From assembly GCA_964639225.1 (NCBI GenBank), contig CAZXCK010000070.1, forward strand, positions 1 through 22,364: 22,364 nucleotides of DNA, given 5' to 3'. Positions within the stretch are counted from its first letter, which is position 1, and each line of letters starts with the position of its first letter. Below, one piece after another: positions 1-6,923 of the stretch. The notes beneath the pieces are model-generated. The model ran no database searches. It had not been told where the DNA came from and saw only the letters and a list, made by a program, of their open reading frames with translations. The DNA comes from CAZXCK01 sp964639225 (GTDB lineage Bacteria; Chloroflexota; Anaerolineae; Aggregatilineales; Phototrophicaceae). Made by a program: the position numbers and the translations under genes.

Positions 1-50
1 GGCGAAGGCATGCTACGAGATCGGTTTATCCGCATTAATTTGTTAAAGCA

Positions 51-63
51 CATCAGCGCGCCC
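51..63. repeat. Short repeat fragment downstream of aroE
   Basis: The 13-mer CATCAGCGCGCCC here also occurs in the composite repeats near 6859 and 22186. It may be the edge of another copy lying beyond the left end of the window. Only 13 bases match, so this is weak. The rest of bases 1-88 shows no gene and no obvious terminator after aroE. Confidence 0.25.
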
Positions 64-88
64 GGACACCGCACCCCACCGTTGTCTT

Positions 89-919
89 TTACGACGCCGC
101 CGCCAGCGCCACCACCGCCGCCGCGTACATCACCTCGAACGGCGGCTCCACGCCCGTGAACACGCGGAACGCTTCCGCGCCCTGGCGCACCAGCATCCCC
201 AGCCCGCCGATAGCCCAGCCGCCGTGTTCCTGCGCCTGCTGCATCAGCCGCGTGGTCTGCGGACGGTAGACCATGTCGTACACCGTCACCCCGCGCGGAA
301 ACGGCACACCTTCGATCCAGGGCGTCTCGTCGACAGCAGGCCACATCCCCGCCGATGTGCAGTTGACGATCAGGTTCAGCGGCTGCTCGGCGGCTTCGTC
401 CAGCGTGCAGACGTTCACATCGCGCACACCCGCCGAGACGGCCAGCCCGGCCACCATCTCCTGAGCGCGCTGCATGGTCCGGTTGACGACCGTCACCTGC
501 GCCCCGGCCTGCGTCAGCCCGTAGACCGCCGCCCGTGCCGCACCACCCGCGCCCAGCACCAGCGCGTTGGTCCCGTTCAGCGGCACGGCGTGCGCCTGCA
601 GATCGCCGATGAAGCCAGCCACGTCCGTATTGGTGCCGCTCATATCGTGAAACAGCACCGTGTTGACCGCGCCAACCGCTCGCGCCGTCGCGTCCGGACG
701 TACCAGCCGCATGATCGTCTCTTTGTGCGGGATAGTCACATTGACGCCCACGTAATTATGGCGCATCGGCTCTTTGAGGCCCAGGTGCGCGATGTCCGGC
801 GGGATCGCCATGCGATCATATTCCCAGTCCATGCCCAGCGCCTGGAACGCCGCGTTGTGCATCGCCGGGCTGAGGCTGTGCTCCACCGGCCAGCCGATGA
901 TGCCCACTCGTTGAGTCAT
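89..919 (-). CDS. aroE: Shikimate dehydrogenase (NADP+)
   Basis: Reduces 3-dehydroshikimate to shikimate with NADPH in the cytoplasm, the fourth step of the shikimate pathway. The 276-residue length is normal for AroE. The N-terminal substrate domain has SLSPAMHN (residues 15-22), VNVTIPHKE with the catalytic Lys66, and NTD with the catalytic Asp99. The nucleotide domain has the glycine-rich loop GAGGAARA (123-130) followed by a VVNRT motif of the type that selects NADP. The C-terminal GGLGMLVRQGAEAF motif is intact. The ATG is preceded by an AAGG element about 10 nt upstream. It is the last gene of the aro unit, 34 nt after aroA, so it is probably cotranscribed with it. Confidence 0.96.
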   Translation of the reverse strand: MTQRVGIIGWPVEHSLSPAMHNAAFQALGMDWEYDRMAIPPDIAHLGLKEPMRHNYVGVNVTIPHKETIMRLVRPDATARAVGAVNTVLFHDMSGTNTDVAGFIGDLQAHAVPLNGTNALVLGAGGAARAAVYGLTQAGAQVTVVNRTMQRAQEMVAGLAVSAGVRDVNVCTLDEAAEQPLNLIVNCTSAGMWPAVDETPWIEGVPFPRGVTVYDMVYRPQTTRLMQQAQEHGGWAIGGLGMLVRQGAEAFRVFTGVEPPFEVMYAAAVVALAAAS

Positions 920-953
920 TTGCCTGTTACCTTTTGCCTGCTATGCCGGTCAA

Positions 954-2270
954 TCAGCCGTCATTATGGCGCGCCGCCATTGGAACCAGATGAGCGCCCA
1001 GCCCGGCCATCGTCTCCGGGAAGCCAGGGAACGAGTCCGCCGTACAGCCCGCGTCCATCACCACCGTCTCGCCCGCCGCCACCAGACCGGCCAGCGCCAG
1101 ACTCATCGCCACGCGGTGATCGTCGTGCGAGTCGACGACCGCGCCGCGCAGCGTCTGCGGGCCGTCGATGCTGAAGCCGTCCACCGTCTCGTCAACTGTC
1201 GCGCCCAGTTTGCGCAGCTCGGCACTCATGACGGCGATGCGGTCTGTCTCCTTGACGCGCAGTTCGGCGGCCTCGCGGACGGTCGTGCGGCCCTCGGCGC
1301 ACAGCGCGGCCACCATCAGCGCCGGAAATTCGTCGATCATGCGCACCACGCTGTCCCCGCCCACTTCGACGCCGGTCAGGGCGCTGTGCCGGGCACGAAC
1401 CCGCCCCACCGGCTCGCCCGCTTCGTCGCCGGTGACCGTCACCGTCAGGTCCGCGCCCATCGCCTGTAACACATCCAGCAGACCGGTGCGCGTGGGGTTC
1501 AGGTTGACGTGCGTCACCGTAATGTCGCTGCCAGGGACGATCAGCCCGGCCACAACCAGAAACGCCGCCGAGGACAGGTCGCCCGGTACGTCCAGGTCAA
1601 ACGGACGCAGCGGCGCGCCCGGTCGCAGCGTGACGGCGTTGCCGTTCACCAGCAGATCGACGCCCAGCGCGACCAGCATGCGCTCGGTGTGGTCACGGGC
1701 CGGTCCGGGCTGGATGACGGTCAGCAGGCCGTCGGCGAACAGACCGGCCAGCAGCAGCGCGCTCTTGACCTGCGCGCTGGCCACCGGCAGCCGGTACTCA
1801 ATGCCGCGCAGCGCCGCCGGGCGAATACGCAGCGGCGCGCGCATATCCTCACCCTCGATGTCCGCGCCCATCAGCCGCAGCGGCTCGATGACGCGCCGCA
1901 TGGGCCGCCGCCGCAGTTGCTCGCTGCCCGTCAACACGGACTCAAATGGCTGCCCGGCCATAATCCCCGCCATCAACCGGATGCCCGTCCCGGCGTGGAC
2001 CAGGTCCAGCGGACCCGCAGGCGGGCGCAGTTGGCCGCCATGAATCGTCAGCCGGTGCGGGCCATCACGTTCCACCGGCACGCCCAGCGACTGCACCGCC
2101 CGCAGGCTGGCCTCGGTATCACCCGCCGCCAGCCAGCCGCGCACCTCACTGACTCCGTGCGCCAGCGCCGCCAGCATCACCGCCCGGTGACTGATCGACT
2201 TGTCGCCGGGGACGCGCGTCTCGCCCCGCAGCGCGCCCCCTGGCTGAACCCGCAGACGCTCCACCCTCAC
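954..2270 (-). CDS. aroA: 3-phosphoshikimate 1-carboxyvinyltransferase (EPSP synthase)
   Basis: Joins shikimate-3-phosphate and phosphoenolpyruvate to form EPSP, the target step of glyphosate. At 438 residues it has full family length. Seen motifs: DKSISHR near residue 23 (Lys24), RRRPM near 120, SAQVKSALLLAGL near 165, RDHTERML near 192, and a C-terminal block LRVKETDRI...DSHDDHRVAMSLA. The PEP/S3P loop usually reads GN(A/S)GT, but here it is VHAGTGIRLM (residues 91-100), with His92 where Asn is usual. The start is GTG at 2270. It overlaps the tyrA stop as GTGA, so translational coupling is likely. Function is secure; the effect of the loop change is unknown. Confidence 0.96.
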   Translation of the reverse strand: MRVERLRVQPGGALRGETRVPGDKSISHRAVMLAALAHGVSEVRGWLAAGDTEASLRAVQSLGVPVERDGPHRLTIHGGQLRPPAGPLDLVHAGTGIRLMAGIMAGQPFESVLTGSEQLRRRPMRRVIEPLRLMGADIEGEDMRAPLRIRPAALRGIEYRLPVASAQVKSALLLAGLFADGLLTVIQPGPARDHTERMLVALGVDLLVNGNAVTLRPGAPLRPFDLDVPGDLSSAAFLVVAGLIVPGSDITVTHVNLNPTRTGLLDVLQAMGADLTVTVTGDEAGEPVGRVRARHSALTGVEVGGDSVVRMIDEFPALMVAALCAEGRTTVREAAELRVKETDRIAVMSAELRKLGATVDETVDGFSIDGPQTLRGAVVDSHDDHRVAMSLALAGLVAAGETVVMDAGCTADSFPGFPETMAGLGAHLVPMAARHNDG

Positions 2271-3154
2271 GGTGTTCTCCTCTCGTCGTAGTGTTTAGAC
2301 CACTGCAAACGCGCCTCACGCATGGGACGCAGCGCCTCGGCCAGCCGCTCCTGGTCACGGGCGATGAGCATCGTCTCCAGCACCGCGAGCTGCACCCGGA
2401 AATGCGCCAGCAGTTCGGCGATAGCCTGCGTATTGGTGCTGGTGATATCGCTCATCATGGTGATGTCGCTGCCCGCCAGCCGCGTCATATCGCGGAAGCC
2501 GCCCGCCGCCAGCGCCCATACGCCTTCGTCGTGGTCGGCCTGGCGTGCCGCCGTCGCCATCAGCGCCGCGCTCAGCAGATAGGGCACATGGCTGATGGTC
2601 GCCACCACGCGATCATGACGGTGCGGGTCCATCTCGATAGCGACCGCGCCCAGCGTCTCCACCAGCGACAGCGCCCGCAGCCGAGTCGCCGGTGTGGTGC
2701 GCCGCGTCGAGCACAACACGAAGGGCCGCCCCTTGTACAGCGTCGGATCGCCTGCCGTGACGCCGCTGCGCTCCTTACCGGTCATCGGATGGCCGCCGAT
2801 GGCGTGGATACCGATCGGCAGGCGGCCCAGCGCCTCGCAGATGTCCGCCTTGGTGCTGCCCAAATCGATCAGCAGCGTGTTCGAGCGCAGGTACGAGCCG
2901 ATGCGATTGCGCACGATGTCGAGAATGGTCTGGATGGGCGCGGCCAGCACCACCGTATCGGCGTCATGGACGCCCTGCCGCAGATCGTCGGTCGCTTCAT
3001 CGACGATGCCGTTTTCCAGCGCATAGCGGCGGCTGTCGGCGTTGGGGTCCACACCCACGATGCAGGCGACGTTTGGCCGCAGCGTCAGCGCCAGCGAGCT
3101 ACCCATCAGCCCCAGCCCGACGATCGCCAGCTTCTGGCTCTTAAATCCGTTCAT
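2267..3154 (-). CDS. tyrA: Prephenate dehydrogenase
   Basis: Oxidatively decarboxylates prephenate to 4-hydroxyphenylpyruvate, committing flux to tyrosine. The 295 residues comprise an N-terminal Rossmann domain with GLGLMG (13-18), a GGHPMTGKERSG segment (His122) and the catalytic ATISHVPYLL motif (His189), then the helical dimerisation domain. There is no fused chorismate mutase and no C-terminal ACT domain, so feedback control by tyrosine, if any, is not through an ACT module. The ATG at 3154 has GGAG 8 nt upstream. Some family members use arogenate instead; sequence alone does not separate the two here. A 136-nt gap with two REP-like hairpins separates it from aroF upstream, while aroA downstream overlaps by 4 nt. 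Confidence 0.94.
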   Translation of the reverse strand: MNGFKSQKLAIVGLGLMGSSLALTLRPNVACIVGVDPNADSRRYALENGIVDEATDDLRQGVHDADTVVLAAPIQTILDIVRNRIGSYLRSNTLLIDLGSTKADICEALGRLPIGIHAIGGHPMTGKERSGVTAGDPTLYKGRPFVLCSTRRTTPATRLRALSLVETLGAVAIEMDPHRHDRVVATISHVPYLLSAALMATAARQADHDEGVWALAAGGFRDMTRLAGSDITMMSDITSTNTQAIAELLAHFRVQLAVLETMLIARDQERLAEALRPMREARLQWSKHYDERRTP

Positions 3155-3191
3155 ATGAGGCGCTCCGCTGATGGTGGTGCGGCATCACAAC

Positions 3192-3255
3192 GGACAGCCA
3201 GAAGGCTGTCCCTACGCAGCCATCCTGTTTTGTAGGGACGCGCTTCTGCGCGTCC
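3192..3255. repeat. Inverted pair of GTAG-type REP-like hairpins
   Basis: Two perfect 8-bp hairpins face each other in the gap between aroF and tyrA. The first has arms 3192-3199 and 3204-3211 with loop AGAA. The second has arms 3236-3243 and 3248-3255 with loop TTCT. Reading each from its GTAG end (minus strand for the first, plus strand for the second), both are GTAG + GGAC stem + TTCT loop + GTCC, with different but self-complementary inner stems. The inner CCCTAC (3210-3215) and GTAGGG (3232-3237) are also complementary. This matches the layout of REP/BIME elements mobilised by RAYT transposases in other bacteria; that link is inference. It is transcribed within the aro unit and could affect mRNA stability. 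Confidence 0.7.
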
Positions 3256-3290
3256 GCATAAAGGTACCTTCGCGTTCACTTGACTTCCGT

Positions 3291-4307
3291 TCATGCGCTC
3301 CGTCCCACTGCCTGCGCCACTGCGCGGACCTGCTGCATCATCTGCTCGAACATGGCCGGCGTCAGGCTCTGCCGACCATCGGATACAGCCTCGTCCGGCT
3401 GCGGATGCACCTCGATGATGAGACCGTCCGCCCCGGCAGCGACCGCCCCCAGCGCCACCTGCCCCACGTATTCGCGCAGGCCGACCGCGTGGCTCGGGTC
3501 AGCGATCACCGGCAGATGCGTCAACTGTTTCAGCACAGCGATGGCGTTAAGGTCAAACGTGTTGCGCGTGTACTTCTCGAAGGTGCGGATGCCACGTTCG
3601 CACAGCATGACGCGATCGTTACCGTGTGCCAGAATGTACTCGGCGGCCATCAGCAGGTCTTCGAGCGTGCTGCTCATACCCCGTTTGAGCAGCACCGGAT
3701 GCTGGCTCTCCCCGGCGGCGTTGAGCAGCGTAAAGTTCTGCATGTTGCGCGCGCCGATCTGCAGAATATCGGCGTACTGGCAGATGATCGAAACCAGATT
3801 GGCATCCATAATTTCAGTGACGACCGGCAGACCCGTCACCTCACGCGCTTCGGCCAGCCACTTGAGCGCCTGTTCGCCGTGCCCCTGGAAGCTGTACGGC
3901 GACGTGCGCGGTTTGTACGCGCCCCCGCGCAGCGCCGTCGCGCCCGCCTCTTTGACACCGCACGCGATCTCGATGATCTGCTCGCGGCTCTCGACCGCGC
4001 ACGGCCCGGCGATGACCAGTACCTTGTTCGCCCCCATGTGCGCCCCGTTGATGGGGATCACCGTGTCGCGCGGGTGCATCTCCCGGCTGGCCAGCTTGTA
4101 GGGGACGTTCACCCGGCTGACGCGCTCCACACCTTCCAGCGCGGCATACTTTTCCAGGTTGAGCGGCGTCGCGCTCTCGCCGACCACACCCACCAGCGTC
4201 TGGGTGTCGTTCTCGGCCAGGTGAACGCTGTAGCCGTCGGCTTCCACGCTGGCGATCACCTGCGCGATGTGCCGCGCCGAGGCTCTGGGTTTCATCACGA
4301 CAATCAT
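3291..4307 (-). CDS. aroF: 3-deoxy-7-phosphoheptulonate (DAHP) synthase, type I-beta
   Basis: Condenses PEP and erythrose-4-phosphate to DAHP, the entry reaction to all aromatic amino acids. The 338 residues divide into an N-terminal ferredoxin-like (ACT-like) regulatory domain of about 70 residues and a TIM-barrel core. Core motifs seen: GPCAVES (101-107), LRGGAYKPRTSPYSFQG (126-142), IGARNMQNF, LLKRG, and ADPSHAVG near the C-terminus, then EVHPQPDEAVSDG. This is the layout of the Thermotoga-type enzyme, in which the N-terminal domain binds Tyr or Phe. The ATG at 4307 overlaps the aroH stop as ATGA and has GAGG 7 nt upstream, inside aroH. The symbol aroF is used here; aroG or aroA(G) would be equivalent. 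Confidence 0.95.
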   Translation of the reverse strand: MIVVMKPRASARHIAQVIASVEADGYSVHLAENDTQTLVGVVGESATPLNLEKYAALEGVERVSRVNVPYKLASREMHPRDTVIPINGAHMGANKVLVIAGPCAVESREQIIEIACGVKEAGATALRGGAYKPRTSPYSFQGHGEQALKWLAEAREVTGLPVVTEIMDANLVSIICQYADILQIGARNMQNFTLLNAAGESQHPVLLKRGMSSTLEDLLMAAEYILAHGNDRVMLCERGIRTFEKYTRNTFDLNAIAVLKQLTHLPVIADPSHAVGLREYVGQVALGAVAAGADGLIIEVHPQPDEAVSDGRQSLTPAMFEQMMQQVRAVAQAVGRSA

Positions 4308-4708
4308 GCTTCATCCTCATTGACTGCGGTCGAAGGGTTGTGATTCAGAATGTCCGGGCGCAGACTCTCCGCGCCATTGGTGTACACATGCACGATCTCT
4401 TCCAGGCTCCGGGTCGTGTTCCAGTGAATCAGCACGCGGATGCAACGCGCCAGCCCGTCGGGGACGGCCATCTCCTGGCAGCCCATCAGCGCAGTCTGCT
4501 GCCAGCCGAGCAGCCGGGCGGCCTTCGCCGGGTAAGCCGCCGTCAGGTCCGGCGTGGTGGTAAAAATCACGCTGGCAACATGCGCCTCTTCGATGTTGTT
4601 CGCCGCGATCATCGCCGCCAGCAGCTCCCGCGCCGCCTGAATAATCAGGTCCGGCTCGTCCGCCGCCACCGTCGTCGCGCCACGCACTCCGCGTACCATC
4701 AACGTCAT
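4304..4708 (-). CDS. aroH: Chorismate mutase, AroH class
   Basis: Rearranges chorismate to prephenate, the branch point for Phe and Tyr. The 134-residue protein is a single-domain AroH-type trimeric mutase. Catalytic residues are present: VRGVRGATTV (Arg9), CQEM (Glu79), CIRVL (Arg91), HVYTNGA (Tyr109) and LRPD (Arg117), which line up with Bacillus subtilis AroH. Upstream in-frame ATGs exist, but the ATG at 4708 has a strong AAGGGGAG element about 9 nt ahead, so it is chosen. It is the first structural gene of the aro unit, follows a long leader with a terminator, and overlaps aroF by 4 nt. Confidence 0.94.
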   Translation of the reverse strand: MTLMVRGVRGATTVAADEPDLIIQAARELLAAMIAANNIEEAHVASVIFTTTPDLTAAYPAKAARLLGWQQTALMGCQEMAVPDGLARCIRVLIHWNTTRSLEEIVHVYTNGAESLRPDILNHNPSTAVNEDEA

Positions 4709-4754
4709 CTGCTGTGTCTCCCCTTCACGTCCGCCCACCATCAGACCGGCAAAC

Positions 4755-4783
4755 AAAAAGGCGCGGAGCGGATGCTCTGCGCC
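4755..4783 (-). terminator. Intrinsic terminator in the aro leader (candidate attenuator)
   Basis: Minus strand: arms GGCGCAGAGC and GCTCCGCGCC (one mismatch in ten pairs) with loop ATCC, followed by TTTTTG. It lies about 46 nt upstream of the aroH start and downstream of the promoter at 4954-4982, so it can interrupt transcripts of the aro unit. It may also simply end read-through from the trp unit. Confidence 0.75.
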
Positions 4784-4833
4784 TGTGGCTGTCTACCGAC
4801 AACGACCTGCTAACACGCTGCACGCATGCACGC

Positions 4834-4914
4834 TCAACCCCGTACTATGTCACCCGGAAAGTACCCATAATAGACGGTGTTTGTACTGGGTAGAACGGCG
4901 CTCACGGCGTTCAC
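4834..4914 (-). CDS. Candidate Tyr/Phe-rich leader peptide of the aro unit
   Basis: A 26-residue ORF starting at GTG (4914) and ending at TGA (4834-4836), inside the leader between the promoter and the terminator. Residues 15-19 read Y-Y-G-Y-F (codons TAT TAT GGG TAC TTT at 4858-4872), a dense run of tyrosine and phenylalanine codons ahead of genes for Tyr/Phe synthesis. The tyrosine codons overlap the 3' arm of a possible hairpin (4862-4867 with 4887-4892), as expected for classical attenuation. Against it: there is no ATG in frame, only a weak ribosome-binding site, and only a 5-bp antiterminator candidate. The role is inferred. Confidence 0.4.
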   Translation of the reverse strand: MNAVSAVLPSTNTVYYGYFPGDIVRG

Positions 4915-4953
4915 ATGCGTTACTCGTTTAGCATCATCGTCAATGTGACGCAA

Positions 4954-4982
4954 AGCATACCCGTATTTGAGATGGCTGTCAA
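4954..4982 (-). promoter_or_regulatory. Sigma-70-type promoter of the aro unit
   Basis: Minus strand: TTGACA (4977-4982), a 17-nt spacer, then TATGCT (4954-4959, 4/6 match to TATAAT). The predicted start is near 4947, giving a leader of about 240 nt before aroH. It begins 17 nt after the trpA stop, which separates the aro genes from the trp unit as a second transcription unit. Confidence 0.65.
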
Positions 4983-4998
4983 CAAATTTATGGGCGAG

Positions 4999-5811
4999 TT
5001 AATCCCCGCCGTCGAGCGCCGCCCGCAGGCTCGCCACCAGATCACGAGCCGCCCCGACGCCATCCTGCGCCGCCCGCACCAGCGCGCTGCCGACGATAAA
5101 ACCGTCCACCAGGCCGTTCATGCGGCGCGCATGGGCTGGCGTGCTGATACCGAACCCCAGCACCAGCGGCACACCGGTCTGCTCGCGCACCCGCTCGATG
5201 AAGGCCGTCAGGTCGGCGGGCAAATCAGCGCGTGCGCCGGTCGTCCCGGTCAGCGACACGACGTAGATAAAACCGGACGCCTGTCGCGCCACCAGTTGAA
5301 TACGTTCGGTGTCGCTGGTAGGCGCCAGGAAGAACACCAGCGCCAGCCCTTCGCGCTCGCAGGCTCCGGCGAAGTGATGCGCCTCTTCCGGCGGCAGATC
5401 GGGCACGATCAGGCCGTCGGCTCCGGCGGCGCGCGCATCAGCGACGAAACGCTCCGCGCCGTAGGCCAGCAGCGGGTTCAGATAGCCGAACATCAGCATC
5501 GGCTGGTCAAATCCGCGCGCGCGCAGCGTCCGCACCTGTTCTAGCGCAGTGGAAGTATCCACGCCATTATCCAGCGCGATCTGCGTCGCCGCCTGAATCG
5601 TCGGACCGTCCGCCAGCGGATCGCTGAACGGCATGCCGATCTCAAAACCGTCCGCGCCCGCCGCCGCCAGCGCCTCAAACACCTCAAGCGACTCGTCCAG
5701 CGACGGATAGCCGACCGGGAAATATGGCAAAAAGGCCGAGCGCCCCTCGGCGGCGGTGCGGCTGAACATGGCTTCCAGAGCCGCCAGCCCGTGTAATGTG
5801 CGTGTGGTCAT
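4999..5811 (-). CDS. trpA: Tryptophan synthase alpha subunit
   Basis: Cleaves indole-3-glycerol phosphate to indole and glyceraldehyde-3-phosphate; the indole is channelled to TrpB in the alpha2-beta2 complex. The 270-residue TIM barrel has GFEIGMPFSDPLADGPTIQ with catalytic Glu57 and Asp68, GLIVPDLPPEE, and phosphate-binding loops near GFGIST and GSALVR. An upstream in-frame ATG at 5850 would run into the preceding gene. The ATG at 5811 has AAGGA 7 nt ahead and gives the usual N-terminus, so it is chosen. It lies 19 nt after the glycosyltransferase-like gene and about 2.1 kb after trpB, an unusual separation since trpB and trpA are normally adjacent. Confidence 0.96.
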   Translation of the reverse strand: MTTRTLHGLAALEAMFSRTAAEGRSAFLPYFPVGYPSLDESLEVFEALAAAGADGFEIGMPFSDPLADGPTIQAATQIALDNGVDTSTALEQVRTLRARGFDQPMLMFGYLNPLLAYGAERFVADARAAGADGLIVPDLPPEEAHHFAGACEREGLALVFFLAPTSDTERIQLVARQASGFIYVVSLTGTTGARADLPADLTAFIERVREQTGVPLVLGFGISTPAHARRMNGLVDGFIVGSALVRAAQDGVGAARDLVASLRAALDGGD

Positions 5812-5830
5812 CGTCTCGTCCTTTTTCCGT

Positions 5831-6610
5831 TCAACCCATCTCATCGACATTCACCAGCGGTCTTTGCCACGCTTCCAGCCCCACGCTGACGATCTCCGCC
5901 GCCACCTCGACGCGCATCGCCCAGTTTTCCGCACCAGCGTCATAACGAGCCGCCGCCGCCCGCTGCGCCTCGTCGCTGGCCGCCTGAAGCTGGAAACGGT
6001 CGGCGCTCTCCCAGTCCAGCCCATCGACCAGCATCTGCTCCACGCGGAACCCGGCCCGATGCGCGATGACAATCCACTCGGAGTCCGCACCCAGCGCCCG
6101 GCCCGGTTTGGTATTCGCCAGCAGATGCGACACCACCGCCCGGCTGAACCCCTTGGACCCCGCGCTGAGGTCCAGTGGCTGCCCCAGCAGATGCGAAACC
6201 ACCGTGTTCGAGATGTGCTCGGTGCGGCGCAGTGCCTGCGGATGCGTCTCCCAGGCGGCGACTGTGCGTCCAATCACCAGACAGTCGGCCCGCTGCACTG
6301 CCGCCACCGCCGACCGCCACTCATCCGGGCGAGTCTCCACCCAGCGCAGCAGCCGGTCGCCATCGACATAATGCACATAATCCGCGCCCGCTGCCTCGCG
6401 CAGCGCCACATACCGCCCGTGACTCCATTCCTCGGTAATCGTCACCGACACACCCGGCAGAGTCCGCAGCGCGGCCACGCTTTCGGTGTCAGCGTGCGGC
6501 GGAGTCGATATCGCCAGCCGGTCATATTCCGCTGCCAGCAGTTCATGAAATCGCTGGAAACGCGCCGCCTCGCCGCGTGGGTGCCAGGCACACGCCAGAT
6601 TAACCGCCAT
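5831..6610 (-). CDS. Putative glycosyltransferase-like (GT-A fold) protein
   Basis: A 259-residue soluble protein without signal peptide or membrane helix. It starts MAVNLACAWHPRG, has ADYVHYVDGDRLLRW around residues 77-90 with a DGD triplet (83-85) placed like the metal-binding DxD of GT-A glycosyltransferases, and DLSAGSKGFSR (147-157), which resembles the acceptor region of polyprenyl-type GT2 enzymes. These resemblances are modest, so the family is tentative and the substrate unknown. The ATG at 6610 is chosen over an upstream TTG because GGAGA sits 7 nt before it. It is 19 nt ahead of trpA and probably cotranscribed, but nothing ties it to tryptophan synthesis. About 300 nt of repeat sequence precedes it. 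Confidence 0.6.
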   Translation of the reverse strand: MAVNLACAWHPRGEAARFQRFHELLAAEYDRLAISTPPHADTESVAALRTLPGVSVTITEEWSHGRYVALREAAGADYVHYVDGDRLLRWVETRPDEWRSAVAAVQRADCLVIGRTVAAWETHPQALRRTEHISNTVVSHLLGQPLDLSAGSKGFSRAVVSHLLANTKPGRALGADSEWIVIAHRAGFRVEQMLVDGLDWESADRFQLQAASDEAQRAAAARYDAGAENWAMRVEVAAEIVSVGLEAWQRPLVNVDEMG

Positions 6611-6685
6611 CCATCGTTCTCCATTAATTGGCAACTACTCAGCACGCTTTCTGTGGGGCGCTGCCATCCCCCCTACACACCGCAA

Positions 6686-6923
6686 GGGCGTGCTACAGCG
6701 CGCCCGCCGCCTCTGCCGTCCAGCATCCCTGTCCCTCATGGCGGGCAAAAAGGGCGGTTCTTTGTGTCTCTTTAGCAGACACGCTCCCTGTAGCCCGGTG
6801 TTTTAACGCCGGGCGAGACCGGTCCGCCCCTTTACTCCGCCCCAAATTCTTAATCTGCATCAGCGCGCCCGCCGCCTCTGCCGTCCAGCATCCCCGCCCG
6901 TAAGGGCGTGCTACAGCGCGCCC
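6686..6923. repeat. Composite intergenic hairpin repeat, copy inside the trp cluster
   Basis: This fills most of the 300-nt gap between the glycosyltransferase-like gene and the hydrolase. It is bracketed by two identical 20-nt hairpins in the same orientation (6686-6705 and 6904-6923; arms GGGCGTGC and GCGCGCCC, loop TACA). Between them is one 165-bp unit (from 6696) plus the start of a second (from 6861). The unit contains a GTGTCT/AGACAC hairpin (6764-6782) and a GTAG-led palindrome GCCCGGTGTT/AACGCCGGGC (6793-6814). The same family forms the array after 21938. The last hairpin overlaps the 3' end of the hydrolase gene. Confidence 0.85.

Noticed and set aside
224..1174. Plus-strand open frames opposite aroE and aroA
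   Set aside because: Arg/His/Pro-rich translation with no motif; both minus-strand genes are complete and conserved.
4755..4950. A second T-box before aroH
   Set aside because: The leader has a terminator but no AGGGTGGNACCGCG-type core and no AGAGAG stem I motif.
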